A DNA stretch of 18,019 nucleotides from Acidaminococcus sp. CAG:917 (GTDB taxonomy: Bacteria; Bacillota; Clostridia; Christensenellales; CAG-917): the NCBI GenBank assembly GCA_000437555.1, contig FR901012.1, positions 39,700-57,718 on the forward strand, given 5' to 3'. Below, in pieces: positions 14,082-18,019 of the stretch (within the stretch, counting starts at the first letter, position 1; each line of letters starts with the position of its first letter). The position numbers were made by a program, and so were the translations under genes. The notes below the pieces were generated by a model. That model was not told where the DNA came from, did not search any database, and worked only from the letters and a program-made list of their open reading frames with translations.

Positions 14082-14111
14082 TTGACTTGAAAGTTTTAAA
14101 TAAAGTAAAAT
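14082..14111 (+). promoter_or_regulatory. Promoter of the Na+/phosphate cotransporter gene
   Basis: TTGACT (14082-14087), an 18-base spacer and TAAAAT (14106-14111), 26 bases before the ATG. The preceding 13860-14080 stretch is AT-rich and holds no gene that I can support. Confidence 0.65.
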
Positions 14112-14137
14112 AAATTAAGACACCAAAAGGAGCGCGT

Positions 14138-15868
14138 ATGAATATAGCTATAGCTTGTCTGTCACTTATCGCAGGTCTCGGAGTTTTACTGCTGTCGATG
14201 AATTTAATGACGCAAAACATCGAAACGCTTGCGGGAAACAAACTTAAAAAGATGTTCAACAAACTCGGCAAGAGCAAACTTGCAGGAGTCGGAATAGGAA
14301 CCGCAACGACAGCGATAATTCAAAGTTCCGGTGCGGTTACCGTTATGGTTATAGGCTTCGTAAACGCCTCTCTTATGAGTCTTACTCAGGCGACGACGAT
14401 TATATTCGGAGCCAACATAGGAACGACTGTCACTGCGCAGATAGTGGCGCTGGGTATGCTGGGCACGTCGTCGATTTCGATGAACGTCATATTCGGAACG
14501 CTTGCCGGCATAGGTGCGTTCATAATGCTTTTCACTAAAAACGAAACGGTAAAAAAAGTTGGCGGCCTCATAGCGGGCTTCGGTATGCTGTTTGTGGGAC
14601 TTTCGCTAATGAGCGACTCTATGACGGTATTTACCGAATCGGAAAAACTTATAAACTTTCTTGCCACACTGCAAAATCCGATTCTTTTGGTTATAATCGG
14701 CTGTTTGGTTACCGCCCTTATTCAAAGTTCTTCCACAATGACGAGCATAATCATCACAATGCTATACGGCGGTCTTATCACGATTGACCAAGGCGTTTAT
14801 ATGGCTCTCGGCTCTAATATAGGAACGTGTATCGTCGCCCTCATTGCTTGTATAGGAACAACTACTAACGCCAAACGGGCGGCATTTATCCACTTTTTCT
14901 TTAACGTAGTGGGCGTTGTGATTTTTATGTTCATAGGTCTCTTTATGCGCCTTGGCGGGACGAGCTTTGGCAAGATTTTAGAGATTATGTTCCCGGGTGT
15001 TCCTACCACGCAGCTCGCCATGATGCATACGATTTTTAACGTCATAACGGTTATTTTGATTTTGCCGTTTACAAACCTTTTGGTAAAGATGACCGAGAAA
15101 CTGATTAAAGAAAAACCCAAAGACAAAAACGGACCAAAGCTTACCTATCTCGAAGAACATATCCTTCAATCTCCCCCTATCGCCGTCGAACAGGTAAAAA
15201 AGGAAATTTTGGATATGGCTTCCGACTCGATAGAAAACTTTAATCTCGCCTTAGACAGCGTGCTCAGCCGCAACGTCGACGCTAAAAAAACTTTCGCAAA
15301 ACGAGAGGACTTCATAAATTTCAGAAATAAAGAGATAATCAAATTCGTAGTAGAACTCACTTCTTTGGAGATAAGCGAATCCGACCGCACCTACTTAGGC
15401 ACCGTTCACCATACCGTGACCGATATCGAACGTATAGGCGACTACAGCGAAAACATATTCGAATACGCCGAAAAGCTGTCCGAAAACGAATATTCTTTCA
15501 GCGATGAAGCTTCGAGCGAACTGACGGAGCTTAAAACAAAAATAAACGAGCTTTACAATCTCACAATGAGTATGTATGTCGACTCAGACGCAGCAAGAAT
15601 TGACAAAGCAAAAGTTCTTGAAGACGAAACGGATGAAATTACCAAAAAAATGAGCAACAATCACATCAGACGCATGAGCGAGAAAAAATGCACCGTGGAA
15701 GCAGGCGCCCTTTATCTATCTCTCGCTTCCGACGCCGAAAGAATTGGCGACCACCTTTTGAATATAGCGGAATCCGTAGAAAAGTTTTCAAAGAAAACTA
15801 AGACAATATACCGCATACCTAAACAAGACGACGACGATAAAGACATAGTCATAAAAAAGACTCTTTAA
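14138..15868 (+). CDS. Na+/phosphate cotransporter with C-terminal PhoU-like domain
   Basis: Inner-membrane importer of the NptA/Na-Pi cotransporter II family (YjbB-like), moving inorganic phosphate with sodium. The 576 residues contain the two inverted repeat halves typical of the family: IIQSSGAVTV (60-69) with GANIGTT (91-97), and ALIQSSSTMTS (193-203) with GSNIGTC (225-231). The QSS motifs line the substrate path in related proteins. Several hydrophobic helices fill residues 1-315. Residues about 350-555 are a soluble helical PhoU-like domain with the E-R-I-G-D-[YH] signature twice (DIERIGDYSENI and DAERIGDHLLNI), probably regulating transport. AAGGAG precedes the ATG. Single-gene unit; no pst or pho genes nearby. 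Confidence 0.93.
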   Translation: MNIAIACLSLIAGLGVLLLSMNLMTQNIETLAGNKLKKMFNKLGKSKLAGVGIGTATTAIIQSSGAVTVMVIGFVNASLMSLTQATTIIFGANIGTTVTAQIVALGMLGTSSISMNVIFGTLAGIGAFIMLFTKNETVKKVGGLIAGFGMLFVGLSLMSDSMTVFTESEKLINFLATLQNPILLVIIGCLVTALIQSSSTMTSIIITMLYGGLITIDQGVYMALGSNIGTCIVALIACIGTTTNAKRAAFIHFFFNVVGVVIFMFIGLFMRLGGTSFGKILEIMFPGVPTTQLAMMHTIFNVITVILILPFTNLLVKMTEKLIKEKPKDKNGPKLTYLEEHILQSPPIAVEQVKKEILDMASDSIENFNLALDSVLSRNVDAKKTFAKREDFINFRNKEIIKFVVELTSLEISESDRTYLGTVHHTVTDIERIGDYSENIFEYAEKLSENEYSFSDEASSELTELKTKINELYNLTMSMYVDSDAARIDKAKVLEDETDEITKKMSNNHIRRMSEKKCTVEAGALYLSLASDAERIGDHLLNIAESVEKFSKKTKTIYRIPKQDDDDKDIVIKKTL

Positions 15869-15929
15869 TTGTATAATCCAATCCGCTTTATGCCGAACGT
15901 CTTTTAGTGCCGTCGAAGGCTCAAACGTT

Positions 15930-15968
15930 AAAGGGAATTAAAGATTCAGTCTTTAATTCCCTTTTTTA
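15930..15968 (+). terminator. Terminator of the Na+/phosphate cotransporter gene
   Basis: A 15-bp perfect stem (15930-15944 with 15950-15964; GGGAATTAAAGA pairs with TCTTTAATTCCC) with loop TTCAG, followed by TTTTTT. It lies 61 bases after the stop. It could partly serve the convergent dehydrogenase gene, but the T-run on that strand is short. Confidence 0.93.
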
Positions 15969-16056
15969 TTCTAACAATATTTCCGTCACTTTTTGCTTTA
16001 ATGGCGCATAAGGTGAAAAACGGTTTTTAAAGCGACGTTTACGCGGTAAAGTTTCG

Positions 16057-16815
16057 TCATACACTTATCCAACCGCCGTCCACGACAAGCACGTCCCCCG
16101 AAACGTAACTCGATTCGTCGCTTGCCAAATACAGAGCCGCAGACGCAATGTCTTCCGCCTTACCCATAGGCGGCGCCATATCCATCATAGGCTTAAGGCG
16201 AGAGAATCCCGCCATATTGGGTATGCCCATACTTTGGGCGATTTCCGTTTCTATTCCTCCGGGGGCTATACAGTTGCATCTTATCTTATCGGGCATATAC
16301 ATATACGCCGTATTTTTGGTCATAGAGATTAGAGCGGCTTTAGAAGCACAGTAAACCACGCCTGCCACCGTCCTGATACCGCCTATCGACGCCACGTTGA
16401 TTATGTTTCCGCCTTTACCCTGAGATTTGAACACGCTGACCGCCTTTCTCATAGCTCTCATGGGACCGTAGACGTTTACTGAAAAAACTCTTCCTAAAAT
16501 ATCGTCGGAAAAATCACCGACCGCCGACATATCGTCCATAATGCCTGCGTTGTTTAATAAAACGTCTAAACTTCCGAATTTATTTACGGCGAAATCTATC
16601 ATATCGTCGGTTGTTTTCGGGTCGGATACGTCGCCTACAAACACAGCCGCTTTACCCTTTTTGCCTTCAAGCGATTTTGCAAGCTCTTCAAGCCTCTCTT
16701 TACGGCGGGCAACGGCAACGACGTTTGCTCCCTCAGCTACAAATCTCTCGACAATGGCTTTACCCATTCCCGACGAGGCTCCCGTCACCAAAACCGTTTT
16801 ATTTTCTATACCCAT
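16057..16815 (-). CDS. Short-chain dehydrogenase/reductase (classical SDR)
   Basis: An NAD(P)-dependent oxidoreductase of unknown substrate. The 252-residue protein has the classical SDR order: cofactor motif TGASSGMG (11-18), GDVSDP (61-66), NNAG (88-91), N114, catalytic S143 (NVASIGG) and Y155-x3-K159 (YCASK), then APGGIETE after the active site and the C-terminal SGDVLVVDGGW. Arginines after the second strand (VARRKER, 35-41) suggest NADPH rather than NADH. Members resemble FabG-like and 3-alpha/7-alpha-hydroxysteroid dehydrogenases, and sequence motifs alone do not separate them. The ATG has a strong AAAGGAG. It is convergent with the phosphate transporter and has its own promoter inside the upstream terminator. 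Confidence 0.93.
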   Translation of the reverse strand: MGIENKTVLVTGASSGMGKAIVERFVAEGANVVAVARRKERLEELAKSLEGKKGKAAVFVGDVSDPKTTDDMIDFAVNKFGSLDVLLNNAGIMDDMSAVGDFSDDILGRVFSVNVYGPMRAMRKAVSVFKSQGKGGNIINVASIGGIRTVAGVVYCASKAALISMTKNTAYMYMPDKIRCNCIAPGGIETEIAQSMGIPNMAGFSRLKPMMDMAPPMGKAEDIASAALYLASDESSYVSGDVLVVDGGWISV

Positions 16816-16838
16816 ATTCTTGCACTCCTTTTTATTTT

Positions 16839-16867
16839 ATTTTATCACAAAAAAAATGCGGTTTCAA
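16839..16867 (-). promoter_or_regulatory. Promoter of the SDR gene, overlapping a terminator
   Basis: On the minus strand, -35 TTGAAA (16867-16862), a 17-base spacer and -10 TAAAAT (16844-16839) with TG one base before the -10. The -35 box covers most of the loop of the feo operon terminator, and the terminator's T-run forms part of the spacer. Confidence 0.75.
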
Positions 16868-16878
16868 TACCGCATTTT
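16849..16878 (-). terminator. Terminator of the feo operon
   Basis: On the minus strand, AAAATGCGGT-ATTGAA-ACCGCATTTT is a perfect 10-bp stem (16878-16869 with 16862-16853), followed by four more T, making a run of eight. It ends the transcript of feoB and the Cys-rich gene, about 50 bases after the latter's stop. Confidence 0.92.
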
Positions 16879-16927
16879 AGTTTGCCTCACGGCGATTGTT
16901 TTAAACCGCTTTTGAGAATTTTTTAAT

Positions 16928-17203
16928 TCAATTCTTTTTTTCCGTGTTATCTTTTATCTTTTGTTTTATGTCGTCCCCTTCTTTATCCGCTTTTGAAAGA
17001 CCCGAACACTCCGTTTCGTCCGCCTTTAAATCAGACTTTGTATTGAGATTTTTCCTTTGACAGTTTTGCCTGTTATAAGGGCACCCCTCGCACGAGGAAC
17101 AGCCGCCGCAACACTTTCCTTTTTTCCTGTCTTTTACTATGACGATTATAGCGATTATAACCGCTACGGCAAGCAATACCGACAATACAATCGTAGCTAT
17201 CAT
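16928..17203 (-). CDS. FeoB-associated Cys-rich membrane protein
   Basis: The 91-residue protein has one N-terminal membrane helix (about 2-23, IATIVLSVLLAVAVIIAIIV), a KDRKKGK basic stop-transfer stretch, then a cysteine cluster at C31, C32, C35, C38, C41 and C48 (CCGGCSSCEGCPYNRQNC), plus C66 further on. This plan is that of the small FeoB-associated Cys-rich family found after feoB in Bacillota; a role in handling iron near FeoB is supposed, not proven. The ATG (17203) overlaps the feoB stop as ATGA, so translation is probably coupled. A start at 17299 in the same frame would lie inside feoB and is unlikely. The highly charged, lysine-rich tail after residue 50 is longer than I expect for the family. 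Confidence 0.87.
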   Translation of the reverse strand: MIATIVLSVLLAVAVIIAIIVIVKDRKKGKCCGGCSSCEGCPYNRQNCQRKNLNTKSDLKADETECSGLSKADKEGDDIKQKIKDNTEKKN

Positions 17204-18019
17204 ATAAACAGCGCCCCCGCCGCAAAGCTTATAAGGCTTATAACTCCCGAAACAAGCCAAGCGATAAGGCATTGACCTCCCATTGTCGCAAGCGCCCATT
17301 TAATGCCGAGCTCCTTTCTTATGGCGGCTATTGCCGCAACGCACGGCGTATAGAGCAAACAGAACACCAAGAGCGAGAATGCGGCGGCATCAGTTATGAC
17401 TGCCGTCATCGCCGCACCCGAACCGAACAGCACGGAAGCTGTGGAAACAAAGCTTTCCTTTGCCAAAAAGCCCGTGATAAGAGCGGTTGTTATTCGATAA
17501 TCGCCAAAGCCCAACGGATAGAACAGATACGACAGATACCCTGCAATCGTAGCGAGCATACTAGTCGACGGGTCGTCAACAAGACGCATACGGAAATCGA
17601 AAGTCTGTAAAAACCAAATGCATATCGTTGCGATAAGAATGACTGTAAACGCTCTTTTTATATAGTCTTTAGTCTTATCCCAAAGCAGGTGCAAAACGTT
17701 TTTTATGGCGGGTAAACGGTAGTTCGGAAGTTCCATGACAAAGGGAATTGCCTCACCTTTAAATGCCGTCTTTTTGGCAATCAAAGCGATTATGACGGAT
17801 ATCAATATTCCTATGAAATAAAGTCCGACCATGACGAGCCACGCAATTTTCGGGAAGAACACCGAAGCTATAAAACTGTAAACGGGCAGTTTTGCCGAAC
17901 AGCTCATATAAGGCGTGAGCATAACCGTCATTTTTCTGTCACGCTCGGAGGAGAGCGTCCTCGTCGCCATAACTCCTGGCACGGTGCAACCGAAACCTAT
18001 GAGCATGGGCACGATACTC
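17200..18019 (-). CDS. feoB: Ferrous iron transporter FeoB, C-terminal part, 5' end outside the window
   Basis: C-terminal 273 residues of the inner-membrane Fe(II) importer; the G-domain lies beyond the window edge and the frame is open to 18018. Seen: PMLIGFGCTVPGVMATRTL, SERDRKMTVMLTPYMSCSAK-LPVY (the conserved gate segment with its Cys), several hydrophobic helices, GFLAKESFVST, and YTPCVAAIAAIRKELG near the C-terminus, all typical of the FeoB transmembrane gates. The apparent GTG start at 18012 is internal to the family, so it is not the real start. It is upstream of, and overlaps by four bases, the Cys-rich membrane protein gene. FeoA is not visible here. Confidence 0.95.
   Translation of the reverse strand, partial: SIVPMLIGFGCTVPGVMATRTLSSERDRKMTVMLTPYMSCSAKLPVYSFIASVFFPKIAWLVMVGLYFIGILISVIIALIAKKTAFKGEAIPFVMELPNYRLPAIKNVLHLLWDKTKDYIKRAFTVILIATICIWFLQTFDFRMRLVDDPSTSMLATIAGYLSYLFYPLGFGDYRITTALITGFLAKESFVSTASVLFGSGAAMTAVITDAAAFSLLVFCLLYTPCVAAIAAIRKELGIKWALATMGGQCLIAWLVSGVISLISFAAGALFI

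Noticed and set aside
17204..17299. Longer Cys-rich protein starting at 17299
   Set aside because: The extra 32 residues lie in another frame of feoB and do not look like protein; the ATGA overlap at 17200-17203 gives a natural start.
1..18019. CRISPR arrays, insertion sequences, integrases, attachment sites, tRNA or rRNA genes
   Set aside because: No regularly spaced repeats, transposase or recombinase proteins, or recognisable tRNA/rRNA sequence were seen.

Overview
The window looks like chromosome from a low-to-moderate GC member of the Bacillota, most likely a Clostridia-type anaerobe. The reasons are strong AGGAGG-type ribosome sites, AT-rich intergenic DNA, sigma-A style promoters (TTGACA/TATAAT, several with an extended TG -10), a Bacillus-subtilis-like thymidylate synthase, and a FeoB followed by a small Cys-rich membrane protein. 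The finer placement is inference. There is no CRISPR array, insertion sequence, phage gene, rRNA or tRNA that I can see. Most of the window is conserved housekeeping DNA; the unfamiliar material is in small membrane or envelope genes.

Layout. 1-561 (-): 5' part of a membrane-anchored, SPOR-like protein that runs off the window. 945-1394 (-): dCMP deaminase with its own promoter and terminator. 1617-3538 (+): groES-groEL from a consensus promoter, closed by a hairpin terminator; no CIRCE operator is visible. 3843-5176 (-): thyA-folA, overlapping by one base. With dCMP deaminase these genes supply dCMP to dUMP to dTMP and recycle the dihydrofolate that ThyA makes. 5438-10452 (-): uvrB then uvrA, the damage-recognition half of nucleotide excision repair. 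10581-11397 (-): two small tandem genes of unknown function, each a soluble (possibly winged-helix) domain plus one C-terminal membrane helix. 11592-13247 (+): an AMP-forming acyl-CoA synthetase of the medium-chain (ACSM-like) type, divergent from that pair. 13498-13844 (-): a small lipoprotein gene that appears broken twice, by a frameshift in an A-run just after the start codon and by an in-frame TGA near the end. 14138-15868 (+): Na+/phosphate cotransporter with a C-terminal PhoU-like domain. 16057-16815 (-): short-chain dehydrogenase. 16928-18019 (-): FeoB-associated Cys-rich protein and the C-terminal part of FeoB (ferrous iron uptake), overlapping by ATGA.

Most worth a second look: (i) the doubly interrupted lipoprotein gene, a decaying gene or a recoding case; (ii) the pair of small membrane-anchored proteins upstream of uvrBA; (iii) a promoter for the dehydrogenase whose -35 box lies in the loop of the feo operon terminator; (iv) a dihydrofolate reductase lacking the usual NADPH 2'-phosphate contact residues; (v) groESL with a strong consensus promoter but no CIRCE. 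I did not find a convincing multi-gene novel system; (ii) is the nearest candidate.
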